Shown here: in pieces, positions 1 to 8,868 of the stretch
How positions within the stretch are numbered: the first letter of the stretch is position 1
How the letters are laid out: the number at the start of each line of letters is the position of its first letter
Assembly (NCBI GenBank): GCA_016712375.1
Contig: JADJRE010000004.1
Coordinates: forward strand, 62,001-126,000
DNA from: Rhodospirillales bacterium
Lineage (GTDB): Bacteria; Pseudomonadota; Alphaproteobacteria; Rhodospirillales; Defluviicoccaceae
Length of the DNA stretch: 64,000 bases
Direction: 5' to 3'
Notes under the pieces: generated by a model
The model's database searches: none
Told to the model about the DNA's origin: nothing
The model's input: only the letters and a program-made list of their open reading frames with translations
Made by a program: the position numbers and the translations under genes

Positions 1-2
1 AT

Positions 3-881
3 GCGAAGGCGCAGATGCTGCATTCGGACGACCTCAAAAACATGATCGACACGGCGCGCCAACTTCTCCGTTCCGGAGGCCGCGAGAGCGCGATGCAGAT
101 GCTGGCGGAGTTGCAGCGCATGCTCGACGACATTCGCTCGGGCCTGCGCAGCGACGACGGACGGGCGGAGCGTGCCGAAGCTCAGAAGATGATGCAGGCG
201 TTGCACGAGTTGAGCGATCGCCAGCAGCGGCTGCTCGACGACAGTTTCCGCCGGCTGCGGGAGCAACGCGCCCAGCAGGAGCGGGGCCCACGATTCTCGC
301 AGGGCCGACAAGCCCCCAGCATGCCGGGAGGAACGCCTGCGCCGGCTCCCGGACCCTCGCTGGAACCCCCCGCCGGTCAACGGGGTGCCCGCCCGGAGGC
401 AGCCGAGAAGGGCGGCAGCGGCGCCGCAGAACAACTCGCCTTGCGCAAAGAGCTTGGCGATTTGATGGTGCGCCTGGATGACATGCTCGGAAGCATCCCT
501 CAGCCGTTAACCGAGGCCGACCGCGCGATGAAGGGAGCACTTGACGCGCTCGGGCAGAGCCGCCTCGGCGACACAGTGTCGAACCAGACCGCTGCCGTCG
601 ATGCCCTGGATCGCGCAATGCAGGCGGCTGGCCAGGCGCTGGCACAGCGGCAGGGCGGAGGCATGTCCCTGGGCGCCGGCAACGGCAGTGGCAGCGACGA
701 CATCTTCGGGCGTTCCGTCGGCGGCCGCCGCGGCTACGCGACAGGCGCCTTAAAGCTGCCCGACCGGGGCAGCTTGCAGCGGGCGCAGGAGATCCTTGAT
801 GAGTTGCGCCGCCGGGCTGCCGAGCGCTCGCGCCCGGTCGACGAGTTGGACTACATCGACCGGCTGCTGCGCCGCTTCTGA
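3..881 (+). CDS. DUF4175 / TIGR02302 family protein, C-terminal part (5' end outside window)
   Basis: The reading frame is open to the left edge, so only about the last 292 residues are present. The visible part has an alpha-helical, Gln/Arg/Glu-rich segment, a Pro/Gly/Ala-rich low-complexity stretch (about residues 90-140) and a conserved-looking tail ending ELDYIDRLLRRF. This matches my memory of the alphaproteobacterial TIGR02302/DUF4175 family, large proteins with N-terminal membrane segments of unknown function. The membrane part would lie upstream of the window. Its end overlaps the end of the convergent MFS gene by 31 bases. No function is assigned beyond the family. Confidence 0.72.
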   Translation, partial: AKAQMLHSDDLKNMIDTARQLLRSGGRESAMQMLAELQRMLDDIRSGLRSDDGRAERAEAQKMMQALHELSDRQQRLLDDSFRRLREQRAQQERGPRFSQGRQAPSMPGGTPAPAPGPSLEPPAGQRGARPEAAEKGGSGAAEQLALRKELGDLMVRLDDMLGSIPQPLTEADRAMKGALDALGQSRLGDTVSNQTAAVDALDRAMQAAGQALAQRQGGGMSLGAGNGSGSDDIFGRSVGGRRGYATGALKLPDRGSLQRAQEILDELRRRAAERSRPVDELDYIDRLLRRF

Positions 882-2068
882 GTAGTCCGCCCGAGCGCCA
901 GCGCCAACGGTCCGAGCAAACCGACAACCGCGACGGAAGCAAAGCCCAGGCCCCACGACAGCGATGACGCGCCGCTGCCGGTCGCGTCCAGAACCACCCC
1001 CAGCAACAACGGTCCGAGGCCGGCGCCGCTGAAGCCGACAAAAGCGTGCACCGCCAGCGTGGCGCCACTCTGCCCCGGCCCCGCCGCTTCGATTGCGCCC
1101 GCCGTCAACGCCGCCGAATCCAGTTGAATGACCGCCGCATACAGCAAAGCGAGCGCCGCCAGCAGCGGGTACGGCAGCACGGCGGCAAATCCAAAGCCCG
1201 CCGCCAGCAGCGCAGCCGCGAACATGACCAGAACGATGACGCGAATCCGGCCAAAGCGCACGCAGAGCTCGTTGCCGGTGATACTAGCCGCCATCGCCAC
1301 TAGCCCGCTCAGCGTTGCCACGGTCGTCGGCGACATGTCACGATCGGCCCCGCAATCCAGCGCCAAGCCAAAGGCGAGAAACGCCACCAGCCAGGAGCGA
1401 TTGGCAAACAGTTCCCAGCAATGCACGCCGTAGCCGAGAATGAAGGCGAGCGCCCGGCGGTTGGCGAACACGGGTCGAAAGTCGAGAAGATGTCTGGTTG
1501 CGGCAGGCCTCTCGGGCCGGCGGGCGGCCAGCAGCAAAGGTACCAATGCGGCGGCAAGCCCCGCCAGCGCGCAGAGTGCAAAGGCGGCGCGCCAGCCGAA
1601 CGCAGCGGCGGTCTCTCCGGCAGCGAGAAACGACAGCGCCGTGCCCAGGCTGAAGCTGGAGGTGTAGAAGGATATTGCCCGCGACGACTTGTTGCCCTGG
1701 TAGCGGTCGACGAGGGCGCGCAAACCCGGCAGGTAGGTGGCGGCAAGCGACGCCCCCGCCAGGACCCTGAACAGCAGCGCCGTCCAGAATCCCTGCGCCA
1801 GCAGCGCGAAGCCGGCGGCGGCCAACGCCGTCGTGAGGGCACCGACAAAAAACACCAGCCGCGCATCGATGCGGTCGGTCAGGGCCATGATCGGCGGCGC
1901 CGCCAGTGCATAGGTGACGAAATACAGGCCGGCGATCCAGCCGGCTTCAGTTTTTGACAATCCCCATTCGGCGACGAACGACGGAAGTAGCGCCGGGAAG
2001 GCAAACACTCCCGCCATGGTGAGGACCTGCGCCGTGCAGAGCGAAAGGATCAGCCGACGGTCGGTCAC
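851..2068 (-). CDS. MFS transporter
   Basis: 405 residues with about 12 hydrophobic segments, the usual size of a major facilitator carrier in the inner membrane. The loop after helix 2 reads ALTDRIDAR, a degenerate form of the MFS loop-2 motif. Substrate is not predictable. The start is GTG at 2068, supported by an AGGAG ribosome site about 5 bases upstream. It lies 41 bases after lpdA on the same strand, so co-transcription with lpdA is plausible. The 3' end overlaps the convergent DUF4175 gene by 31 bases. Confidence 0.85.
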   Translation of the reverse strand: MTDRRLILSLCTAQVLTMAGVFAFPALLPSFVAEWGLSKTEAGWIAGLYFVTYALAAPPIMALTDRIDARLVFFVGALTTALAAAGFALLAQGFWTALLFRVLAGASLAATYLPGLRALVDRYQGNKSSRAISFYTSSFSLGTALSFLAAGETAAAFGWRAAFALCALAGLAAALVPLLLAARRPERPAATRHLLDFRPVFANRRALAFILGYGVHCWELFANRSWLVAFLAFGLALDCGADRDMSPTTVATLSGLVAMAASITGNELCVRFGRIRVIVLVMFAAALLAAGFGFAAVLPYPLLAALALLYAAVIQLDSAALTAGAIEAAGPGQSGATLAVHAFVGFSGAGLGPLLLGVVLDATGSGASSLSWGLGFASVAVVGLLGPLALALGRTTQKRRSSRSM

Positions 2069-2109
2069 CCACTCCTGCTTCTGCCATGGCGTCCGCCGCG
2101 GACGTCACC

Positions 2110-3519
2110 TCAGATGTGGATCGCCCGTCCGGCAACGGCGAGTGCCGCCTCCTTCATCGCCTCGGCGAGGCCGGGATGGCCATGACTGGAACGGGCCAGG
2201 TCTTCGGCCGAGCCGCCGAACTCCATCGCGACGACGATTTCCTGGATCAGATCGCCGGCTTCCGGGCCGATGATATGGGCGCCGAGAATGCGATCGCTCT
2301 CAGCATCCGCCAGAATCTTGACAAAGCCGTCGGTGGTGGCGTTACAGCGCGCCCGGCTGTTGGCCGAGAACGGGAACTTGCCGACCTTGTAGGCAACCCC
2401 ATCCGCCTTCAGCTGCTCTTCCGTGCGCCCGACCGCGGCGACTTCCGGCCACGTGTAGACGACTCCGGGAATTGCCTCATAGTTGACGTGGCCGGCCTGT
2501 CCGGAGATCAGCTCGGCGACCGCGACGCCTTCTTCCTCCGCCTTGTGCGCCAGCATCTTGCCGCCAATCACGTCGCCGATGGCGAAGATGCCGGGTACCG
2601 TGGTCTGATAGTCATGATCGACGGGGATGAAGCCTCGGTTGTCGAGGGTAATACCGACGCTTTCCAGGCCGACGCCTTCGGTGTTCGGCCGCCGGCCGAC
2701 GGAGACCAGCACGGTATCCACCTCCAGCGTCTCCGCCGCGCCGCCGCTGACCGGCTCGATGCTCAGCGTGACGCCTCCCTCACTGGCTTCCGCTTTAGTG
2801 ACCTTGCTGCTCAGTTTGAACGCCATGCCCTGTTTCTGCAAAATTCGCAGCATTGCCTTCGACACCTCGCCGTCCATCCCCGCCAGGATCTGGTCGAGGA
2901 ACTCCACGACGGTGACCTTCGCCCCCAGCCGCCGCCACACCGACCCGAGTTCAATGCCGATATAGCCGCCGCCGATGACGACCATCGTCTTCGGCACCGC
3001 CGGTAGCGCCAGCGCGCCGGTAGAGCTGACGATGCGCTGCTCGTCGACGACCACCCCCGGCACTGTCGCGATCTCCGAGCCGCTGGCGATCACGATGTTC
3101 TCGGCGTGCAGGGTTCGCGCCTCGCCGTTATCCGCTGTCACCTGCACCGTGTCGGCCGAGGTGATGCTGCCGTGGCCAAGGATGTGCTCGACCTTGTTTT
3201 TCTTGAACAGCCCGGCAACGCCGGCGGTAAGCTGTTTGACCACCGTGTCTTTGCGCGCCAGCATTGCGGCCAGGTCGAAGCTGACGCCGCCGGTGGTGAT
3301 GCCGTGTTGCGCGAAGTCCTTCGCCGCCTCTTCAAACAGGTGCGACGACTGCAGCAACGCTTTCGACGGGATGCAGCCGACGTTCAGACAGGTACCGCCC
3401 AGGGCAGGGCGTTTTTCGACGCAGGCTGTGCGCAGCCCAAGTTGTGCCGCGCGGATCGCGCACACGTACCCTCCCGGCCCGCCGCCGATCACCACCACGT
3501 CGTATTGTTCGTCGCTCAT
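2110..3519 (-). CDS. lpdA: Dihydrolipoyl dehydrogenase (E3)
   Basis: Flavoprotein that reoxidises dihydrolipoamide of 2-oxoacid dehydrogenase or glycine cleavage complexes with NAD+. The N-terminal FAD motif GGGPGGYVCA, the redox disulfide GGTCLNVGC (Cys44/Cys49), the central NAD motif GGGYIGIELG and the C-terminal HGHPGLAEA, which carries the catalytic His, are all present. It has 469 residues, normal for the family. I start at ATG 3519 because the FAD motif follows directly; the frame continues upstream without homology. No E1/E2 genes are nearby, so it may be a shared E3. It is divergent from the aminotransferase at 3776. Confidence 0.96.
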   Translation of the reverse strand: MSDEQYDVVVIGGGPGGYVCAIRAAQLGLRTACVEKRPALGGTCLNVGCIPSKALLQSSHLFEEAAKDFAQHGITTGGVSFDLAAMLARKDTVVKQLTAGVAGLFKKNKVEHILGHGSITSADTVQVTADNGEARTLHAENIVIASGSEIATVPGVVVDEQRIVSSTGALALPAVPKTMVVIGGGYIGIELGSVWRRLGAKVTVVEFLDQILAGMDGEVSKAMLRILQKQGMAFKLSSKVTKAEASEGGVTLSIEPVSGGAAETLEVDTVLVSVGRRPNTEGVGLESVGITLDNRGFIPVDHDYQTTVPGIFAIGDVIGGKMLAHKAEEEGVAVAELISGQAGHVNYEAIPGVVYTWPEVAAVGRTEEQLKADGVAYKVGKFPFSANSRARCNATTDGFVKILADAESDRILGAHIIGPEAGDLIQEIVVAMEFGGSAEDLARSSHGHPGLAEAMKEAALAVAGRAIHI

Positions 3520-3775
3520 TGACACTGCCTCGCCTGCCGCCCGGACAAAAAACTGTACCGCAGAACGCAGCGGCGACCACACTACTTCCGAGCGCGCACA
3601 ACCGCCGCGCTGCGAGCGCATCGAACGGACCTGGCGATCACCGCGATTGCCCGGCGCCGGCCGGGACGATAAACACCCGCTGCGATCTTCGCACGACCGC
3701 CGTGATTGGCGCAGCCGCCGGTCTCGGCCGAGGCGAAGTCTGCCGGCCGTCTCTCACCCACAAGGACCGTGATCG

Positions 3776-5173
3776 ATGCCTTCCGTCTCAGCCGACGCAC
3801 CCCTCTTGGCCTCGCTCGCCGAGCGTGACCTTGCAGCACTGGCGCACCCATACACCAACCTCGCCACACATCGCCGAGCCGGTCCGCTGGTGATCACGCG
3901 CGGCGAGGGCGTCCGCGTCTTCGATGAAGCAGGCAAGGAGTACATCGAGGGGCTGGCCGGACTCTGGTGCACCGCGCTCGGGTTCAGCGAGCCCCGCCTG
4001 GCGGAGGCGGCGGCGCGTGGGATGAGCCGGCTGCCGTTCTATCACTCGTTCGGCGGCAAGGCGCCGCAGCCGACGATCGAACTCGCCGAACGGCTAATCG
4101 CGATCTCACCGGTGCCGATGTCGAAGGTGCTGTTCGCCAACTCCGGCTCGGAGGCCAACGACACGGCGGTCAAGCTGGTCTGGTACTACAACAACGCGCT
4201 CGGCCGGCCGGAGAAGAAGAAGATCCTCTCGCGCAAGCGCGCCTACCACGGGGTGACGGTAGCGACCGCGAGTTTAACCGGGCTGCCGGCCAACCATCGC
4301 GATTTCGACCTGCCGATCGATGGCATCCTGCACGCCGACTGCCCGCATCACTGGCGCTTCGCCGACGAGGGCGAGAGCGAGGAGGACTTCGCCTCGCGGA
4401 TGGCGGACAACCTGGAAAGGCTGATCGTTCGCGAGGGTCCCGACACCATCGCCGCAATGTTCGCAGAGCCGGTAATGGGCGCCGGGGGCGTCATCGTGCC
4501 ACCGGCATCATACTTCGCGAAGATCCAGCCGATCCTGAAGCGGTACGATATCCTGCTGATCGCCGACGAAGTGATCTGCGGCTTCGGCCGTACCGGCAAC
4601 CGCTGGGGCAGCGACACCTTCGGCATCCGTCCCGACATGCTGACCTGCGCCAAGGCATTGTCGAGCGGCTACATTCCGATCTCGGCGCTGCTGATTTCCG
4701 AGCCCATCTGGCAGGCGATGATCGCCGAAAGCGAGAAGATCGGCGTCTTCGGGCACGGCTACACCTACTCGGGCCACCCGGTCGCCGCCGAGGTGGCGCT
4801 GGAAACGCTCCGAATCTATGAGGAGCGGGATATCGTCGGCCATGTCCGCCAAATGGCGCCGGTCCTGCAGGATGGCTTGCGCGCCCCCGCCGATCACCCG
4901 CTGGTGGGCGAGGCACGCGGTGTGGGGCTGATCGGCGCGCTGGCGCTGGTCGCCGACAAAGCGACGAAGCAGCCGTTCCCGCCCGCCCGCGGCGTCGGCG
5001 CTTTCGTCTCGAAGCGCGCCGAGGCGCACGGGCTGATCGTCCGCGTCATTGGCGGCGACATCGTCGCCTTCTCGCCGCCGCTGATCATCGAGGCCGCTGA
5101 CATCGCGCAGATACTGGCGCGCATCGGCCGCGCCCTTGACGACACCCTGGGATGGCTGCGCGACGACAAGTAA
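3776..5173 (+). CDS. Class III (omega) aminotransferase, PLP-dependent
   Basis: 465 residues of a fold-type I, class III aminotransferase. Visible motifs are the phosphate-binding NSGSEAND near residue 122, IADEVICGFGRTG with the PLP-ring Asp264, and CAKALSSGYIP with the Schiff-base Lys293. The overall pattern (LAGLWC near the N-terminus, FYHSF) resembles omega-amino-acid or putrescine/spermidine:pyruvate transaminases (SpuC-like). The amino donor is inferred, not shown. No polyamine catabolic partners are adjacent. The 256-base divergent gap to lpdA should hold promoters for both genes; I see no clear consensus in it. Confidence 0.92.
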   Translation: MPSVSADAPLLASLAERDLAALAHPYTNLATHRRAGPLVITRGEGVRVFDEAGKEYIEGLAGLWCTALGFSEPRLAEAAARGMSRLPFYHSFGGKAPQPTIELAERLIAISPVPMSKVLFANSGSEANDTAVKLVWYYNNALGRPEKKKILSRKRAYHGVTVATASLTGLPANHRDFDLPIDGILHADCPHHWRFADEGESEEDFASRMADNLERLIVREGPDTIAAMFAEPVMGAGGVIVPPASYFAKIQPILKRYDILLIADEVICGFGRTGNRWGSDTFGIRPDMLTCAKALSSGYIPISALLISEPIWQAMIAESEKIGVFGHGYTYSGHPVAAEVALETLRIYEERDIVGHVRQMAPVLQDGLRAPADHPLVGEARGVGLIGALALVADKATKQPFPPARGVGAFVSKRAEAHGLIVRVIGGDIVAFSPPLIIEAADIAQILARIGRALDDTLGWLRDDK

Positions 5174-5191
5174 AGCTATGCGAGCCCGACC

Positions 5192-5902
5192 CTAGGCACC
5201 CGCCTTCGCCGCTGCCACCTGCTGCGGCGACCACTTGCGGTCAAGGCCACGGGCGCGAACCGCGAGCAGCACCAGCTCGACGACGTCGTCCAGGCGGCGG
5301 AAATAGTCGGTGTTAATGACGAGGTCGAAGTTGGTCGGCTCGTTGTAGCGAGAGTGGAACATGTCCCAGATGAACTTGCCGCGCTTCTTGGTCGACTCTT
5401 GGACTTTGCGCTTGGCCTCGGCGTAAGACGTGCCTTCCTCCTCCGAGATCCGCGTGGCGCAAGCCTCGACCGACCCGACGATGCGCAATCGCAGGACGTC
5501 GCGGCCAGCGAGGATCACGTGGCCGCCGCGGCCGAGGATGACACCGCCGGTATGATACAGGCCGCGGATGACGGTTGATAGGAAATGCACGTATTCGTCG
5601 CGGGAGACATGCTTTCCAAACACGGCTGAGTAGATCCAGGCGTCCACTGCGTCCAGCTTCTCGTTCAGCGTCTGCATCAGCGACGCGCTGACGTCGGCCT
5701 CGCGGGCGATGCCGCTGATGATCTCCGAGTCGTACAGCTCGATCCCCAGCCGGTCGGCGATGGCGCGAGCGACGTAATCACCACCGGAGCCGACGCTGCG
5801 CGAAATGGTGATGACCGGCTTGCGGACCTGGCGGGCGCGGGCCGGGGGTTCTTCGAGAGCGCGGACGATTGCCTGAATGACGGCATGTGCGTTAACGGCC
5901 AT
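5192..5902 (-). CDS. Cytidylate kinase-like family protein
   Basis: 236 residues. An N-terminal P-loop-like segment SRSVGSGGDYVARAIA is followed by LGRGGHVIL and a helical C-terminus. This matches the Cytidylate_kin2-like family: nucleotide-kinase-like proteins distinct from Cmk, whose real substrate is mostly untested. ATG 5902 is chosen because AGAGG lies just upstream (revcomp of 5903-5915); an ATG at 5932 lacks a good site. It is convergent with the aminotransferase, with an 18-base gap. Confidence 0.85.
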   Translation of the reverse strand: MAVNAHAVIQAIVRALEEPPARARQVRKPVITISRSVGSGGDYVARAIADRLGIELYDSEIISGIAREADVSASLMQTLNEKLDAVDAWIYSAVFGKHVSRDEYVHFLSTVIRGLYHTGGVILGRGGHVILAGRDVLRLRIVGSVEACATRISEEEGTSYAEAKRKVQESTKKRGKFIWDMFHSRYNEPTNFDLVINTDYFRRLDDVVELVLLAVRARGLDRKWSPQQVAAAKAGA

Positions 5903-6076
5903 GACCTCTTTCTCCCCTTTTCCGGTCTTCATAACACTGTGGTTGCGGTTGTGAAAGCGTCGGTTGACGCGGGCCGGCCCGGCTGCGCGAGCCAAGGGTT
6001 GTTGCGGCGGGACGCGCGCTCGGCTACCGTCTGCGGCGCTTGCGCGCCTTTGCCATGCAATGGCGGCGGCGCGGCG

Positions 6077-6164
6077 GGAGGGGTGGCCGAGCGGTTCAAG
6101 GCGCACGCCTGGAGAGCGTGTTCACCGAAAGGTGTCGTGGGTTCGAATCCCACCCCCTCCGCCA
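6077..6164 (+). tRNA. tRNA-Ser (anticodon GGA)
   Basis: Full class II cloverleaf. The acceptor arm is GGAGGGG (6077-6083) pairing with CCCCTCC (6154-6160). The anticodon stem is CACGC/GCGTG (6104-6108, 6116-6120) around a loop with anticodon GGA at 6111-6113. There is a long variable arm, a T-loop GTTCGAATC, and an encoded CCA at 6162-6164. It reads UCC and UCU serine codons. Degraded transposase fragments start about 180 bases downstream, which fits a tRNA-linked insertion hot spot. Confidence 0.97.
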
Positions 6165-6342
6165 AAATAACCAGGGTATACAATTAGTTATGACGTACAT
6201 TACGAGAACATGGGCCAAATGGTGGGCCAGACACTTCAGGTCGATTACTGATCCGAACTAGCGCCGATGGCGGTTGCAGCCGCCACCGGCACCTTAATTT
6301 TGGTCATCTCCTGACCATGTCAGCCAATTCCAACCAGCGCCT

Positions 6343-6531
6343 TTAGTGCTTGAGATTTGGAAGGAACCCTACGGCCGGCGCTCGACCATCATCACCAGTG
6401 AACTGCCGGGTCGACAAGTGGCACGACGTCATCGACGATGCACCTACGCCGACGCCATCCTCGATCGTCTCGTCCACAATGCGCAGCGCGTCGATCTCGC
6501 TGGCAAGTCCTTGCGTCGCAAACGCGCCGCA
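6343..6531 (+). pseudogene. IS21-family istB remnant (C-terminal ATPase-helper fragment)
   Basis: The translation contains the typical IstB C-terminal elements YGRRSTIITSELP, then VDKWHDVIDD in another frame, then YADAILDRLVHNAQR back in the first. Two compensating frameshifts and the loss of the N-terminal AAA+ part show that this is dead. IstB is the ATP-binding helper of IS21 transposition. I see no istA and no terminal inverted repeats. About 270 bases beyond it (6532-6800) hold no recognisable gene and may be the eroded end of the same element. Confidence 0.8.
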
Positions 6532-6808
6532 AAAACCGCCTTGAACGATTGGCGATCGCACTGACACGGTGCCGCGAACCCACCGCCAGCGAGGCATCGG
6601 CACCGGCGACATCATGTCGAAAATCCCGGGCCGCCGGATTCTGAAAATCCTGCATGCTGCCTCGTTGGGCTGGTCCGCGCCCCCTTCGGCCATGAGCCAA
6701 TCGTCCCGACCTGGGCGATCATCACCGACATGAACGAGTTCCGCCTCTACTGGGCGGATCGGGGCGACCGACAGTCGCTCCGCTTCGTCATCACCCTTGC
6801 GACCTGTT

Positions 6809-7474
6809 TCAGGGGTCGTCCTTGATCGCGGACACCGAGGACGCGCGCTTCGACCGCTTTCTGTTCCAGCGCAGCAAGCGGCAGCGCTCGCCGGCCTCGC
6901 GCCATTCGTCCAGCAGAGCGGACGCTGGACAGGCGAGACGCACATCGCCGGTGGCCGCAGCCGGCTCCGCCGTTCGCTCTACGCCGCAGCATTGCCGGCC
7001 GCCTTCCGTTGGAACGCGGCGCTCAAGGCGCTCTCGTTCCTGACCGAGCGGTCGCGGCACTCCTCCCTCACCGCGGCGCCGGGGAAACCGCACCGCCACG
7101 GCGCTGACCAGCGCCAGCGGGCGTTTTGGATCGCGCCGGACCGAGAGCCAGCCGATGGCGTCGGCGCCGGCCTCGCAGGCCTGCTTTTTCAGCTCGCCCA
7201 GCACCGAATCCAGGTCGCCGCCCGGCGGCGGCGGCCCCTCGATGCGGGCGGTTAGCCTCGCCACGACGTCGTAGGCGCCTCCCGGCTGGCCGGAGCGGAA
7301 AACGACGATCGAGCAATCCTCAGGTTTCGGCGGGTAGGTGGATTCGACCACTGACGTCACCTTCGATCCTCCCGCCAACCCCTCGCAACCGCTGAGGGCC
7401 AGCAGCGCGAGGGCGAGTACCGGTAAGCCCCACCCGCCACCGCTTCGTTTGCGAGATTTCTTCTCGGCCATCAT
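6809..7474 (-). CDS. Putative lipoprotein with a C-terminus derived from antisense IS110 DNA
   Basis: Residues 1-30 form a lipoprotein signal (KKSRKR, hydrophobic stretch, lipobox LALSGC with Cys30). Residues 31-130 look like a small periplasmic domain with YPPKPEDC, LKKQACEAGADAIG and a closing strand AVAVRF, as in short alphaproteobacterial lipoproteins that end at that point. From about residue 131 the protein turns Arg-rich and is the antisense reading of an IS110 transposase remnant, so the original stop has probably been lost. Function unknown. The start is ATG 7474 or the adjacent ATG 7471, preceded by GGGGAACG. Confidence 0.65.
   Translation of the reverse strand: MMAEKKSRKRSGGGWGLPVLALALLALSGCEGLAGGSKVTSVVESTYPPKPEDCSIVVFRSGQPGGAYDVVARLTARIEGPPPPGGDLDSVLGELKKQACEAGADAIGWLSVRRDPKRPLALVSAVAVRFPRRRGEGGVPRPLGQERERLERRVPTEGGRQCCGVERTAEPAAATGDVRLACPASALLDEWREAGERCRLLRWNRKRSKRASSVSAIKDDP
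6860..7065 (+). pseudogene. IS110-family transposase remnant (C-terminal Transposase_20 part)
   Basis: In the + frame that covers 6797-7255, the segment ALAGLAPFVQQSGRW, followed by HIAGGRSRLRRSLY and RWNAALKAL, matches the C-terminal domain of IS110-type DEDD transposases (family pattern GLAP..RQSG....I.GGR..+R.ALY). No catalytic N-terminal domain is present, so this is a decayed fragment. It lies antisense to the 3' half of the lipoprotein gene and appears to supply that gene's present stop codon. Confidence 0.75.
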
Positions 7475-7549
7475 CGTTCCCCGCGGGGCATCAGCAAGCG
7501 CCCTGGTCCAGATGATAGCGAAGCGGTGGGGCGGCGGGAACGGTTGACG

Positions 7550-8776
7550 CTACTGCCCCACCGCCGCCGCTGGCGTCCATAGATCCAGCAGCGACTGCGC
7601 GTCCTCGAGGTTGCGGCGAGCGATCTGCGCGTAATCGCCGGCGCCAACGATCTCGAACACCTCGATCGCTGCACGGCAAGCAAGCACCGCCTGTTCGAGC
7701 GGCGCGGTCTCGCCCTCCCATTCGGCTAGAGCTGCGAGCGCGCTGCCGAGGTTGTTCTGGGTCACGGCCCAATCGAGCGGGACCCGCTCGCGGGTCCGCT
7801 CCCGCAGGGATGCCTGGAAGGCGGCCACCGCGTCTTCCAGTTGCGCCGTGTCTCGTTGCCGCTCAGCCAACGTAGCCAGTGCGTTGCCGAGATTGTTCTG
7901 CGTTGCCGCCCAATCGAGCGGCTCGCGCTCTCGCGTCCGCTCCGTCAGTGCAGCCCGGAAGGCTTCGATGGCGCCGAGCAGTCGCGCCGTGCCGCCCTCT
8001 CGCTCGCCGAGGGCCCACAGCGCATTGCCCAGGTCGTTCTGCGTCGCTGCCCAGGCGAGAGGCTCCCGCTCGCGCGACCGCTCCTGCAGCGCCCCCTCGA
8101 ATGCCGCCACCGCCTGCTGCAGTCGGGCGTCACCGCTGTCGCGGACGCCGAGGCTGGCCAAGACATTGCCAAGGTTGTTCTGGGTGACTGCCCACTCCAG
8201 CGGGGCGCGCTCGCGGGTCCGCTCTTCCAGCGCCGCGTTGAACGCCGCGAGCGCCGCTTCCAGAGTGGCGGTGCCGCACTGCCGGTCGCCGAGACGAGTC
8301 AGCGCCGCACCCAGATTGTTCTGGATCGCCGCCCAGTGGATGGGGTCGCGCGCGCGGGAACACGTTGCCAGCGCGGCATGGCAAGCGGCTATGGTCGCTT
8401 CAAGATGGCCAGTCTCAGTGTCTCGCAATGGACGTGGGGACGCCTCATGGTCCCGCGCCGCCGGTTGGTCAAACGGCATCCCGTGGCGCGCAGGCATTGC
8501 GCCGACATCGCTGTCCTGAGGGAGACGGAGCGAAGAGGCGCGGCTGGTTGCAGCGTGATCGATGGCGCGGGCGTCAGAGGCAACCAGCCGCCGATTTGGC
8601 TTGACCTTGTCGTGGCCACCACGGCGAACGCCGTTGCCGCAGATCAGGCAATATGCAATGGCTGGAAGCAGCGCGGCGGTCGCAACGACGACGACCAGAT
8701 CGGAGAGCCCGACGTGCTGCTGAAACCACATCCCCACCTGTTCCAAAAGGTCGGGAGCCTTCGCCGCTTCCACCAT
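7550..8776 (-). CDS. Membrane-anchored tetratricopeptide-repeat protein
   Basis: 408 residues. One hydrophobic segment (about residues 24-46) is followed by a charged linker, then five tandem 47-residue repeats (residues 138-372), each with the pattern ER.RER.PL.WA.TQNNLGNAL near its start and ending AFRAAL. These are long TPR-like helix pairs (TPR_10/TPR_12 type) that usually mediate protein-protein contacts. No catalytic domain is fused. The ATG at 8776 has a clear GTGAGGC ribosome site. Function is unknown; a scaffold facing the periplasm or cytosol is an inference from the single anchor. Confidence 0.8.
   Translation of the reverse strand: MVEAAKAPDLLEQVGMWFQQHVGLSDLVVVVATAALLPAIAYCLICGNGVRRGGHDKVKPNRRLVASDARAIDHAATSRASSLRLPQDSDVGAMPARHGMPFDQPAARDHEASPRPLRDTETGHLEATIAACHAALATCSRARDPIHWAAIQNNLGAALTRLGDRQCGTATLEAALAAFNAALEERTRERAPLEWAVTQNNLGNVLASLGVRDSGDARLQQAVAAFEGALQERSREREPLAWAATQNDLGNALWALGEREGGTARLLGAIEAFRAALTERTREREPLDWAATQNNLGNALATLAERQRDTAQLEDAVAAFQASLRERTRERVPLDWAVTQNNLGSALAALAEWEGETAPLEQAVLACRAAIEVFEIVGAGDYAQIARRNLEDAQSLLDLWTPAAAVGQ
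7661..8365 (-). repeat. Five tandem 141-bp coding repeats (47-aa TPR units)
   Basis: Five in-frame units of exactly 141 bp each within the TPR protein. The units share long near-identical stretches at the start (encoding RTRERxPLxWAxTQNNLG), which suggests recent duplication or gene conversion. Copy number may vary between strains. Confidence 0.85.
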
Positions 8777-8868
8777 GTTGCCTCACCAAGCCGTAGCGCC
8801 AGGCGATGTACCCGTTTGGGTATATCTCGGCCGACGCCTTGGAGGCAAGGTCGAACATCGGAAGATGG

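Noticed and set aside
34..1068. Long minus-strand open frame of 344 codons
   Set aside because: It is an Arg/Pro/Ala-rich shadow of the DUF4175 and MFS genes with no family features, typical of high-GC DNA.
7661..8365. Regular repeat spacing as a CRISPR array
   Set aside because: The 141-bp units are in-frame coding repeats without spacers; no cas genes are present.
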